Below are positions 25,235 to 33,079 of a stretch of 64,000 bases of DNA, piece by piece. Both the position numbers and the translations under genes were made by a program. Position 1 is the first letter of the stretch. Every line of letters begins with the position of its first letter. The stretch is taken from contig CM037587.1 in assembly GCA_021018995.1 (NCBI GenBank), positions 92,127,751 through 92,191,750 of the forward strand, written 5' to 3'. The stretch is from Chloranthus sessilifolius (Eukaryota; Streptophyta; Magnoliopsida; Chloranthales; Chloranthaceae). A model generated the notes under the pieces. It saw only the letters and a list, made by a program, of their open reading frames with translations. It did no database searches and was not told the DNA's origin.

Positions 25235-25694
25235 GGAATAGAAACAACCCCCGCCGAAAATATTGCTAAAAACGAAATTTGTTACAGACAAGGGGCGTTC
25301 ATTGAAGCGGAGCGTTTACCAAACAACAGGGAGCATTTATTGAAGCAGAGTGTTTAATAAATATGGTTGCTTCTTAGTGCATCAGATCCAGAGACAAAAA
25401 AAAAATTGAAAAACCCTAAATCTGCGTACCAGGAAAGGGGATACGCATATTAAGCGCACAGAATGTGCGATCCTCTTGAGTTCTCCTCCGTCCCTGAAGC
25501 AAAGCAGAATGGCAATTCACTGTCCGACGACGAAAATCATCGCTGGAGAGGGTCCAACGAGGGCATTTTGGAGATTCAAAAACAGCAGGTGCGCCTCCTT
25601 CCCTATAAACCATTAGACATGTTGATGATTCTTGGGATGAGGACGACACCAAAACCAGATAAAACCCTAACAACAAGATCAACGTTTTCGCCAT
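5811..25694 (-). CDS. PP2C-type protein phosphatase, secretory/membrane type (PP2C 51-like), exons 1-4
   Basis: A Mn/Mg-dependent serine/threonine phosphatase gene whose 5' four exons are in the window: 25694-25430, 11885-11627, 6186-6081 and 5952-5811. All junctions are GT-AG and the phases fit: CCT-G|GT-AGG, AG|A-TCC and AAG|GAA. The joined protein (about 257 residues, unfinished) starts with a hydrophobic signal-like segment (MAKTLILLLGFYLVLVSS). It continues with PP2C motifs RTQEDR (metal-binding Glu-Asp), VAIFDGHNGAEASEMA (FDGH motif with Asn in place of a Gly), AGTTATIVLI and VANVGDSKAL. The N-terminal MVYREGGAPAVF and CPRW segments resemble the plant PP2C 51 group as I remember it. Later exons with the final catalytic Asp must lie left of position 1. 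Introns 1 (about 13.5 kb) and 2 (about 5.4 kb) are filled by transposons. No frame break is seen in the exons, so the gene may be functional. Confidence 0.85.
6081..6186 (-). CDS. PP2C gene, exon 3
   Basis: The acceptor is ttacag|ATCC and the donor TCTAAG|gtaatt. It encodes SKWILSRIFDGSFHMEILK and ESLLRTIHDIDATFSK, the stretch that precedes the second PP2C beta-sheet. The split Arg codon (AG|A) with exon 2 confirms the join across intron 2. The exon is 106 nt long. Confidence 0.85.
6408..6445. repeat. (TA)n/(GA)n microsatellite
   Basis: A run of alternating ta followed by ga dinucleotides with one interruption. It lies in PP2C intron 2. Confidence 0.9.
7650..11350 (+). pseudogene. LINE-2 ORF2 (endonuclease-reverse transcriptase), decayed
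   Basis: The endonuclease C-terminal half (GGRFTWTNGQ near 7860, LDHKPLVL near 7980) is followed by RT from about 8600 (SEEEVKEAIEMLGSNKS, then FRPISL near 8850). EKAYDRVQW lies at 9060-9090, LQYVDDTV near 9580 and YLGIPLGFG near 9800. The zinc-binding end lies near 10900-11030 (CLLCMRG...HALLHY). The RT YVDD box is intact, but frameshifts (near 8940 and 9240), stops and the MITE make it non-functional. Several antisense open frames of 100-175 codons here are only shadows of this ORF. Confidence 0.85.
9279..9476. mobile_element. 198-bp MITE with GATACGTATCGG motifs (MULE-type?)
   Basis: It interrupts the LINE-2 RT text just before MVGEALHRL. Near-identical 10-11-bp copies of atg(g)ttgggga at 9269-9278 and 9477-9487 look like a target-site duplication. 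The ends read inward as GGGTTAAAAATTCG and GAGTCAAAATATCG. The interior is built of palindromic gatacgtatcgg words. A 9-11-bp duplication fits Mutator-like elements. A related element is at 60168-60458. Confidence 0.7.
11346..11455 (+). repeat. Tandem duplication of about 50 bp at the LINE-2 3' end
   Basis: Two copies of a unit (ttgccctgtg, then acctgctttg and caactggggtgagtc) ending in T-runs, followed by a G-run at 11457-11470. Confidence 0.85.
11627..11885 (-). CDS. PP2C gene, exon 2 (FDGH motif)
   Basis: The acceptor is ctaacag|GTAGG and the donor GGAAG|gtgagt. It encodes GRTGVKEIDVGMVAIFDGHN and then the AEASEMASKLLQEYF helix. The DGHNG core supplies the metal-binding Asp-Gly pair. Joined to exon 1 it makes PFPGRTGVKEI with no frame break. 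Confidence 0.88.
12148..12247. repeat. Two adjacent perfect hairpins
   Basis: CCGACTTTTTC (12148-12158) pairs with GAAAAAGTCGG (12167-12177). TCACCAATTAATC (12202-12214) pairs with GATTAATTGGTGA (12235-12247). They lie in PP2C intron 1 shortly upstream of exon 2 in gene direction and may be the core of a small foldback element. Confidence 0.7.
12505..12613 (+). repeat. Direct repeat flanking LINE-3, left copy
   Basis: About 105 bp (ttggtcct, then gattaggga, agaagattgatt and gacaaattagatacct) that recur at 19780-19887, right of LINE-3. The repeat is part of a unit of about 190 bp, so LINE-3 inserted into an older tandem repeat. This is not a transposon target-site duplication. Confidence 0.75.
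12615..15155 (+). pseudogene. LINE-3 ORF1 (nucleic-acid-binding Gag-like protein), decayed
   Basis: Four frame segments can be followed: 12639-13100, 13291-13482, 13504-14184 and 14517-15155. The first begins RAGDWFCTTC and then LNF...KKVCHRSGC, which resembles a RanBP2-type zinc finger, though with looser C-terminal spacing than the family norm. WIRLIGLPIHSWNPEVL at 13370 is the conserved DUF4283-type block of plant LINE ORF1. The C-terminal region is charged (KKKRRGG near 15045). Frameshifts and stops separate the segments. Confidence 0.7.
15156..19526 (+). pseudogene. LINE-3 ORF2 (endonuclease-reverse transcriptase), decayed
   Basis: ATG 15156 starts MKMLSWNVRGI. The open frame from 14517 to 15395 runs unbroken from ORF1 text into ORF2, so the two ORFs are fused in this copy. 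The endonuclease continues to about 15870 through frameshifts. RT begins near 16450 and is cut by the MITE at 17056. LQFADDTILFG (17935-17970) is an intact RT catalytic box, followed by YLGLPL near 18150 and FAWTLFKEKILTIDQLIRRG near 19075. The zf-RVT Cys motif at 19150-19200 has lost residues (HLLLHY). The element is dead. Confidence 0.85.
17056..17765. mobile_element. 710-bp hAT-type MITE inside LINE-3 ORF2
   Basis: Flanked by perfect 8-bp duplications cctgcagg (17048-17055 and 17766-17773). The inverted ends are CAAGGTAGTTAAGGC and CATGGTTGTCAAGGC. The 8-bp duplication and CA-rich ends fit hAT. The interior has subterminal 'catggcgaggc' words in both orientations and an AT-rich core with no coding capacity. 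Removing the element plus one duplication copy rejoins the RT text NGTPAG|YFKSS in frame. Confidence 0.9.
19698..19985 (+). repeat. Tandem repeat right of LINE-3 (unit about 190 bp)
   Basis: The block attttatccccctaggttcataggg ... atgtttag at 19698-19770 recurs at 19888-19962 (attttcccccctagg ... atatttag). Between them is the segment shared with 12505-12613. Together they show a local tandem duplication that predates LINE-3. Confidence 0.75.
20210..20509 (-). mobile_element. LINE fragment (zf-RVT region), downstream half
   Basis: The minus strand reads GLSTLAWKRFQVGDGSKV and then RFWENLWLGD, the standard 'GDG..VRFWED.W' block upstream of the LINE zinc-binding domain. Its upstream half lies at 24795-24900; a PIF/Harbinger-type element separates them. 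This LINE has the same strand as the PP2C gene and was already decayed (stop at the insertion point). Confidence 0.75.
20600..22070. other. Interior of the PIF/Harbinger element without a recognisable gene
   Basis: Two open stretches (20600-20920 and the proline/serine/glutamine-rich 21704-22012, both +) lack known domains and look like low-complexity chance frames. The rest is AT-rich. Confidence 0.4.
22088..22291 (-). mobile_element. tRNA-derived SINE
   Basis: Read on the minus strand it starts caaggggttaagcgagctgg (A-box-like) and has a B box GAGTTCGAATC at 22234-22224. It continues into a unique body and ends in a poly-A tract (plus-strand T-run at 22088). Flanking 10-bp copies ccagagtcac (22078-22087) and ccagagacac (22292-22301) differ by one base. 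A truncated relative of its 3' body lies near 42955-43015. Confidence 0.8.
23025..23213 (-). pseudogene. RNase H-domain fragment (LINE/retroelement type)
   Basis: An open minus-strand stretch of 62 codons reads GGCLFRDHEGAFICCF, then RAIYQGL and LQVELES. This matches the RNase H fold of plant reverse-transcriptase-like proteins (GG.LRDH.G.F..., E..A...GL, ...VE.DS). It is too short for a whole domain and lies inside the PIF/Harbinger element, so it is a scrap of a retroelement. Confidence 0.6.
23413..24267 (+). other. Possible captured exons, unrecognised
   Basis: A short open piece bounded by splice-like sites (ttggcag|... KQATLQIRDLRPPRLA ...|gtgggt, 23413-23463) and a longer Arg/Ser/Gly-rich open frame (23920-24267; RSGRVGHGHDREGPPRS) lie inside the PIF/Harbinger element. 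The two do not join in frame at the obvious sites. I do not recognise the protein. They could be a captured host gene fragment. Confidence 0.3.
24263..24295. repeat. 33-bp perfect palindrome with CCGTCGG-type satellites
   Basis: AATGATCCCTACGCC and GGCGTAGGGATCATT flank a central GAC. Related words (accatcggtgtagg, gccgtcggtgtag) follow at 24312 and 24357 around an A17 run. It may be the subterminal region of an embedded element. Confidence 0.85.
24795..24900 (-). mobile_element. LINE fragment, upstream half of the split copy
   Basis: The minus strand reads NAKWRNIFLQKYGQSSDTWR then RLVN, the 'W...I..KYGQSS..WR.R..N' block that precedes the GDG..VRFWE block in this LINE family. It continues at 20509 across the PIF/Harbinger insertion. 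Confidence 0.65.
25029..25285. mobile_element. Small hAT-like MITE, right end damaged
   Basis: It begins CATAGTGATAAATTTC and ends aacgaaatttgttac, the same termini as the larger element at 59011-59963. The left flank cttacagt resembles the sequence at the right end (ttacagac). A (TA)n run lies at 25203-25230. It sits about 150 bp beyond exon 1 of the PP2C gene, in intron 1. Confidence 0.65.
25203..25230. repeat. (TA)14 microsatellite
   Basis: Uninterrupted alternating ta. Confidence 0.95.
25430..25694 (-). CDS. PP2C gene, exon 1 (start codon, signal peptide, motif 1)
   Basis: ATG at 25694-25692 opens an 88-residue exon. A hydrophobic stretch at residues 4-20 suggests a signal peptide or N-terminal anchor, and GRRRTQEDRTFCAL near residue 75 is PP2C motif 1. 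The donor is cct-G|gtacgc at about 25430. The ATG was chosen because the signal-like segment follows at once and homologous motifs start soon after it. No convincing TATA box was identified upstream on the minus strand. Confidence 0.85.
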
Positions 25695-25699
25695 TAATC

Positions 25700-26542
25700 G
25701 AGAATTAAATCATGAGAGGTTTGGTGTTGAGGTTTTTAGCAATTAGATCTTAAAAACCAGATATGTAAATCGGAGGTCGAAGTCGAAGAAAGCATTTGAA
25801 CTTCTCTCGAAAAACCGACACAATAAGTTTTCGATTGGATTTGGACCCCCGGGAAGCGCCTACTTGCACATAACATTTGTGCCGTTGCACATACTTTAAA
25901 GGACGACTTTTTAGGATATCTGCCAGCCTCCACTTAGTGACGTCTGGCTGTTATAGAAAAAAATAAAAAATTAATTTTAGGGCCTGGAAACAAAAAGAAA
26001 GCCCGGCATGGCCCGGCTCCTAAAATCTTAGGGCTAGAGCTTAAAAATAAGGTAAAAGGGCAGGATTAGGGCCTCGAAACTAAAAACCAGCTGTCCGTCG
26101 AGTTAGATAACGGCTTGACAAGTTAAAATCCATAAGCCTAGCCTAGCCTGGCCCGTAGATCTCTATTAATTATATACATATATTGAATATATTAATAAAA
26201 GTATATAAAATATATTATATTATTTACAATCAAATTATTAAAATAACACCTAATATTATCATTAGATTTTATTTTATTTTTATGATGTATGCCGGAAAGA
26301 TTAGTGGCAGCTGCATGCATATTAAATAGTGTCACATAGAAAGTCACCTAGTGCACCGTATGAATATGGGTTGGCGGAGAGTCCAGGTTAAATTATTTTA
26401 GAGTGTGGTAGTGTAGAGTACTTCATGAGAATAGTAGATATTAAGAGCCCAAATTAGGATCTAAGATACTTAAGTGTGCACTTGTTAAATATAATCACAA
26501 AATAGTAAAATATAAATATTTTTAGTTATAAAACATAGGATG
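25700..26542. other. Upstream region of the PP2C gene and flank of the giant MULE
   Basis: The first few hundred bases should hold the PP2C 5'UTR and promoter; no sure TATA box was picked. From 25980 to 26160 there is a cluster of gggcctgg / cccggc / gcctagcctgg words typical of decayed DNA-transposon ends. From 26160 to 26542 the sequence is AT-rich with no gene. Confidence 0.45.
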
Positions 26543-26885
26543 ATTGCCCTAAAAAATTTCCCATTATCCCGATTTATCCCAATGGAACCCCTTAAGTTAG
26601 AAATATCATAGCCAGGCTTTTTTTTTTTTTTTTGCCTAAACTACCCTTTATATATAAAGGGTTTATACTTACACTATTCCCTTTTTCCCCTTTCTTTCTT
26701 TATTTCTCACGCTGCTTCCCCTTCTTCTTCGTGCAAACCTCACCGACTTCGTGCCAACCTCCCCGACGAAGAAAACGGTAGGGTTTCTCTCTCTCTCACT
26801 GTAAGTCTCTCTATCTCTCAATGATTCTTCTTTCTCTCATTTTTCTTCTTTATTTCTCTACATCAAAATCAGAAATGAGGGTGGC
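26543..26885 (+). repeat. Giant MULE left terminal inverted repeat
   Basis: It reads ATTGCCCTAAAAAATTTCCC, then 'gatttatcccaat', a T-run, 'ctacactattcccttttt'-like text, 'cgacgaagaaaacggtaggg', CT-rich repeats and 'ctctacatcaaaatcagaaatg'. The same order occurs inverted at 50500-50845. The CT-rich stretch followed by gtaagtctct looks like a 5'UTR with a splice donor, so the TIR probably holds promoters for both outward-in genes. Confidence 0.9.
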
Positions 26886-26924
26886 GTTGGTTCCCCTTCT
26901 TTATTTTTTTTCTTCTTTGTAAAC

Positions 26925-29350
26925 TGAGTTAGGGTGGCGCAAACTGACCTAAAGTGGCGCAAACCGACCTAAGGCAGTTTGAAAATAAAGAAATGAGTGA
27001 GATAAACTACCCTGGGTCAGTTTGAAACTACCCTACGTCAGTTTAAAATGTCCTAGGTCAGTTTTAGTCATCACTTAGTGCATTCTACTCTGTAAACGGG
27101 CCTAGGGTGGCGCAAACTGACCTAGAGTGGCACAAACTAACCTAGGGCAGTTTAAAACAAATAAATGGGTGAGATAAACTACCATGGGTCAGTTTGCAAC
27201 TATCCTAGGTCAGTTTGAAACTACCCTAAGTCAGTTTTGGAGATCACCTAATACAGTCTACTCTGTAAACTGACCTAGAGTGGCACAAACTGACCTAAGA
27301 CAGTTTGAAAATAGATAAATAGGTGAGATAAACTACCTTGGGTCAGTTTAAAATGCCCTAGGTCAGTTTTGGTGATCACTTAGTGCAATCTACTCTATAA
27401 ACGGGCCTAGGGTGGCGCAAACTGACCTAAGGAAGTTTAAAACTGATAAATGGGTGAGATAAACTACCCTGGGTCAGTTTGCAACTATCCTAGGTCAGGT
27501 TGAAAATACCCTAGGTCAGTTTTGGAGATTACTTGATACAGTCTACTCTGTAAACTGACCTAGTGTGGCGTAAACTGACCTAGAGTGGCGCAAACTGACC
27601 TAGGGCAGTTTGAAAATAGATAAATGGGTGAGATAAACTACCCTGGGTCAGTTTGAAACTACCTAGGTCAGTTTTGGTGATCACTTAGTGCAATCTACTT
27701 TGTAAATGGGCCTACGGTGGCGCAAACTGACCTAGAGGGGCGCAAACTGACCTATGGCAGTTTAAAACAGATAAATGGGTGAGATAAACTACCATGGGTC
27801 AATTTGCAACTATCCTAGGTCAGTTTGAAACTACCCTAGGTTAATTTTGGAGATCACCGACATGCCTACTCAGAATACCTAGGTAGCAATCCACTAGAGT
27901 GGCGCAAACCGACCTAGGGCAGTTTTGAAAATAGATAAATGGGTGAGATAAACTACCCTGGGTCAGTTCGAAACAACCCTAGGTCAGTTTAAAATACCCT
28001 AGGTTAGTTTTGGTGATCACTTAGTGCAGTCTACTCTGTAAACGGGCCTAGGGTGACACAAACTGACCTAGAGTGGCGTAAACTGACCTAGGGAAGTTTA
28101 AAACAGATAAATGGGTGAGATAAATAACCTTGGGTCAGTTTGAAACAACCCTGGGTCAGTTTGAAACTACCCTAGGCCAGTTTTGGAGATCACACGACAT
28201 CTACTCAGAACTCGACCTAGGGTGGCTAAACCCGACCTAGAGTGACAAACCCACCTAGGTAGTTTGAAAATAGATAAATGGGTCCGGGCTCAAACTATCC
28301 TAGGTCAGTTTAAAATGTCCTAGGACAGTTTTGGTCATCACCTAGTGCATTCTACTCTGTAAACGGGCCTAGAATGGCGTAAACTGACCTAGAGGGGCAC
28401 AAACTGACCTAGGGCAGTTTAAAACTGATAAATGGGTGAGATAAACTACTCTGGGTTAGTTTGAAACTATCATAGGTCAATTTGAAACTACCCTAAGTCA
28501 GTTTTGGAGATCACCGACATCTCAGAACCCGACCTAGGATTGCTAAACCGATCTAGAGTGGCTAAACCCACCTAGACAGGTTTGAAAATAGATAAATGGG
28601 TGAGATAAACTACGGTGGTTTGAAACTACCCTAGGTCGGCTTAAAATGCCTAGGTGGGTTTTGGTGATCACTTAGTGCAATCTACTCAGAACGGGCCTAG
28701 GTGGCAAAACCTCAGATGCTTAAATCGATAAATGGGTGAGATAAACTACCGGTGGGTTTTATCATAGGTGGGTTGAAACTACCCTAGGTCGTTTTGGAGA
28801 TCACCGATACTACTTTTAAACCCACCTAGGGTGGCTAAACCCATTTAGAGTGGCTAAACCCACTCCAGGGCAGTTTTGAAAATAGATAAATTGGTGAGAT
28901 AAACTACCGGTCGGGTTGAAACTACCTAGGTCGTTTAAAGCGCCCCTAGGTGCTTTGGTCATCACCTAGTGCATTCTACTCTGTAAACGGGCCTAGGGTG
29001 GCGCAAACTGACCTAGGGCAGTTTAAAACAGATAAATGGGTGAGATAAACTACCCTGGGTCAGTTTGCAACTATCCTAGGTTAGTTTGAAACTACCCTAG
29101 GTCAGTTCGAAACTACCCTAGGTCAGTTTAAAACGTCCTAGGTCAGTTTTGGTCATCACCTAGTGCATTCTACTCTGTAAACGGGCCTAGGGTGGCGCAA
29201 ACTGACCTAGGACAGTTTAAAACAGATAAATAGGTGAGATAAACTACCCTGGGTCAGTTTGCAACTATCCTAGGTCAGTTTGAAACTACCCTAAGTCAGT
29301 TTGAAACTATCCTAGGTCAGTTTTGGTCATCACCTAGTGTATTCTACTCT
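26925..29350 (+). repeat. Left-arm tandem array of the giant MULE
   Basis: About 14-15 units. Successive 'gtgagataaact' anchors lie at 26997, 27169, 27323, 27454, 27628, 27779, 27943 and 28115, giving spacings of 131-174 bp. Two monomer types alternate. Type A has cgggcctaggg, tttaaaacagataaatggg and ttggagatcacctgatacag. Type B has aactgacctag, tttgaaaatagataaat and ttggtgatcacttagtgcag. Within each, a word of about 13 bp (AAACTGACCTAGG or its inverse) recurs several times. The tracts 28190-28310 and 28510-28970 are unusually divergent. Confidence 0.92.
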
Positions 29351-29459
29351 GTAAATGGTGCAGTCTACACTATATGGTTCAGTAGTTATACCAGTTAATT
29401 TATGATATTAATCTGTTTCCCTTTGTTTTTTAGGTCTTCATAAACCAAGGACTAAAGCA

Positions 29460-32400
29460 ATGGTAATATGTTTAATATTATTTTAATTTTTTTCAATCAT
29501 GATATCTCTTCCATATATGTGAGCATAACCTTCTACTTTTGTTTTTGCTTCTGATAGGCTCATCGTCGTGCCAGATGTACTCGAAATTCAACCGTCTCTC
29601 GCCTTGAGAGATGTCTAAAATATTTGCGGCCCGATTGTGAAGAAAGTATTTCCAATTCTTGCTTTGGTCAATTTGTAGGTGTCAGTGCATTCAAATTTTC
29701 AAATTCCATTTTTACATATGTATTAAGAAGATATAGTGTTCCGAATTTCATAACAATTGGTGAAATTAACTACCAAATCGATCCCATAGACATTGCGTTG
29801 ATTATGAGATTGAGAGTTGTCGGGGACACTTCAATTGAGTTTGACCTACAAGCCATAGAGCCCACGTCTCTTATTAGGAGATTTTTTCCTGGGCATGCGA
29901 CCTCAGTTAACGCTGATGACATAGAGGCTCTTTTTGACCGAGAACTTGGGGTAGAGGACTATGTGAAATTAAAACTCTGTCTCGTTCTTGTAGTTTTTTT
30001 GTTTTCTAATACATCTAATTCATTAGATAAAAAATACATACATCTCGTAGACGACTTAGATAGATTTAATAAGTATCCTTGGGGGCTAGTCGTCTACAAC
30101 ACACTCCTCTCAAAGATGCAAAAGGCCAGTAAATTCAACTTTGAGGCCTTCTACAATATGTATGGATGTGACATTATTGTGCAGGTGAGCCTTATATCAT
30201 TTAATGTTTACCAAATTGAAAGTTTTGTCATATTATCAAATTGAAAGTTTTAATTATTTTAACTTTTGTAGTTGTGGGCGTATGAACATCTAAACTTTAC
30301 TGCCTCGTCCGTAAGAGATGGACCATAGTTTCAGCGATTCAAGCGATGGGAGCACTATCCATTTCCTCCACACATGAGGCAAATGGAGTTAAATTTTGAG
30401 AAATGCAAACTGGTATTAAGACTTACTACAATTCTTGATTTCAAGAATGCAAATATGTGCTCTAGCATAATTTACTTCCCATTTGATTTTGTCTATGTTA
30501 GGCGTCCTTCCAGCTCACCCCTACCCAGGAGGAGTTTAAAATTGAGTTCATTCGTGAGGCTTGGGATAATAGACATCTCATGGTAATTTATTTTTCTTTT
30601 AATATCTCTCATTTGACTATTTAACGCACATATATTTTATCATGTGTTAAAAGCTCATAAGAAGGTCTTCTAGGTTCCTTCGGAGACGGCTGACCCACTT
30701 CTTCCTCTTTCACCGACCTTTTCACCGGCTCGTTTGTTGGAGCATAATGTAAGTAACCGTTTAAGTGATGTTTGGTCTGTTCTGTTAGTTATAAGTTATA
30801 ATATATTATGCTTACTGTCATTGGTAGGTGGAAGTTAGAGGTTTAAAAAGAAAAGAGAGGAAAGAAGAGGGAAAAAAATTTGAGGGAGAGGGGGAGGAAG
30901 GGAAGCAAGAGGGACACCACTCCAGAAGAAAGAAAAGATAAAAGAGAATGAGAAGTCAAGTAGCTCAATTGTTCGCTGAAAATGTTTCGCTTAAGGAAAC
31001 TCAAAAATCTTATGATGAAATCTTACGAAAAAATGAGGTAGAAATGAGAGAGATGCGGGAAACAGTACGAAAAAATGATGTGGACATAAGAGAGCTACGA
31101 GAAATAGTACAAAAAAATTATGTAAAAATGAGAGAGTTGCGTGACAGGCTCACTACGTTAGAGCAAGCAACGAGTGTCAAATCGGTTACCATGCCTGCAG
31201 ATAAGAGCCCCGAGACCAAACACACGGTAGGTCTAAAGGTTATAATCTTTTCACATAAATTTTTTGCGTCTTGGAATTCTATTTGGATGTATTCATCTGT
31301 TCGAAAATAATGATATTTTATTTTTCTTAATTTTGCGAAGCTGGATCCGGTCGCGCAGAGCATGTTGGATTTGAGTGCTCCTATTACGGTAACACATATT
31401 CACATTGTTGATTCCTTTATATAATGTCATCAATTATGTTACATTTTTTTATGTTATACTTTTGATTTCATTAGTATCCAGCTCCTATGACATCGATAGT
31501 GACACCTCATGTGCTGGCAAAGGGGCACAAAGTTGTTGTGATTACCGACTCGAGCACGCAACCATCAAAGAAGGTTAGATGTTCTTTTATGGCCTACTCT
31601 AGTATAATTTATTTTTTACGCATCATTCTCATCTAGTAAATAATATTTTCGCATCGATTTTAGATCGAAGGAGAAGTTCTAAAGGAAATTGAGAAACGGG
31701 TTAGGCCACCGTCAAAATATTTGAGGCCCCCTTTTGTGAGCGTCGACGATAGAGGGAGGATTGTGGAGGAGCTAACATCGACTTCCACCCTTGTTGACCA
31801 CACCCCCCTTCGGCCTTTGACAGATGAGGAGGAGGTCTTCCTATCAAGCCTGATTAATATACCACACCCTCCAATGTAAGTAGCACGATATCGTTAAGAA
31901 AGTTATTTCTACCCTTAAGAAAGTCATGCCTAACATAAGATCTCAATCATTGTAGGAAAGGATGCATACGTATTGGGGGCCATAGAGTTCAGTATGCGGA
32001 CTTGCAGTGTACTTTTGGGAAAAATTGGTTGAGCAGCGATGTAAGTCTCCCTCTTTGTAGCATATTCCTCCTCTTAGTAGCATCTATTAAAACTTATGTG
32101 TATATGAACTAATTAATAATGTTGACTGATGTAGGTTCTAAACCCACCTTTGATATTAATGAAAAATCGGGAGTGTGAACATTCAAATCTCTTCAAAAGA
32201 TGTTACTTTATGGATTCATATTTTATGGTAATAGGCACACTATCGGCATATTTTTCCTTTTCTTCCACCTATTTTACTTTGCATGTTAGTAATGTTTAAG
32301 AATTTATCGTAATGCAGAATATGCTACAATCAGAGTTACTTTCATTTAGAAAGTGGGCAAAGAAACAAGCAGCCGATGTATCAAAACTAGACCCGGTTGC

Positions 32401-33074
32401 ACTCCTAAAAGCTTATGCCTGGTCTACTAACCTTTGGGCACCACTAAAAGATGTTGAGTTTCTAGAGAGCGATATGGTAACTTTCTCCATTATATGTATG
32501 ATTTGATCTTGACGTTTCACATACCCTAATTTCTAGAGAATAACTTAAGTTACAAATATGTCTAGGTATTCATATGCCTTAAGAAGCATACCGCGCACTG
32601 GGCTCTAGCTATTTGTAAACCTCGCTCCCACATGATCGAAGTTCTCGATAGTATGGAAAACGTCTTACAGTATTGGAAAATCGAGCTGAAGTGTTTGGTA
32701 ATCCTACCATCTTTGATGAACTAAACTTTCCTACTACATACGTCCATAGTGATTAATATATCATATTTTGGTATGTTATATTGTATGTAGAAGGACGGTC
32801 TCTCCAAGCTATTATTTATGTCAAAGCGAGAAGAAATTCCTTACTCATCGCTTGATTGGTGGGAGGTGAGTCAGATAAATGATCGGCCCATGCAGAGCAC
32901 CCGTAATAAGCATGATTGCGGATATTTCATGATCATGTACATGAACTACCTATATAGGGGTTTACCTTTCACATTTTCTCAGGTAAATTCAATAACTATT
33001 ATAAACTAATTAAAATTATGGAACTTCATCATTGAACCTTATGTTCGTTTCTCTACATACAGGATGACATGTAA
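29460..33074 (+). pseudogene. MULE-borne Ulp1/SENP-type (C48) cysteine protease gene, 15 exons, two in-frame stops
   Basis: The predicted exons join in one frame with GT-AG sites. ATG sits alone in exon 1 (29460-29462). The others are 29558-30184, 30272-30412, 30502-30582, 30674-30748, 30828-31226, 31341-31388, 31475-31573, 31664-31875, 31956-32040, 32135-32227, 32318-32476, 32566-32697, 32791-32982 and 33063-33074 (DDM-stop). The product is about 785 residues. Its N-terminal domain is DUF1985/plant-mobile-domain-like (FGQFVGVSAFKFS, then DIALIMRLRVVG). A charged, heptad-like coiled coil lies in exon 6. The C-terminal Ulp1 domain has His (HTAHWAL), Asp (EVLDSM), Gln and Cys (QSTRNKHDCGYF). 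Such enzymes remove SUMO-like tags. TAG in exon 3 (near 30327) and TAA in exon 6 (near 30939) are the only breaks seen. Confidence 0.8.
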
Positions 33075-33079
33075 TATGT

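Noticed and set aside
26925-29350. Possible CRISPR-like or satellite centromere array
   Set aside because: The whole unit repeats without spacers, the arrays flank a MULE in inverted orientation, and the genome is a plant's. The arrays belong to the transposon.
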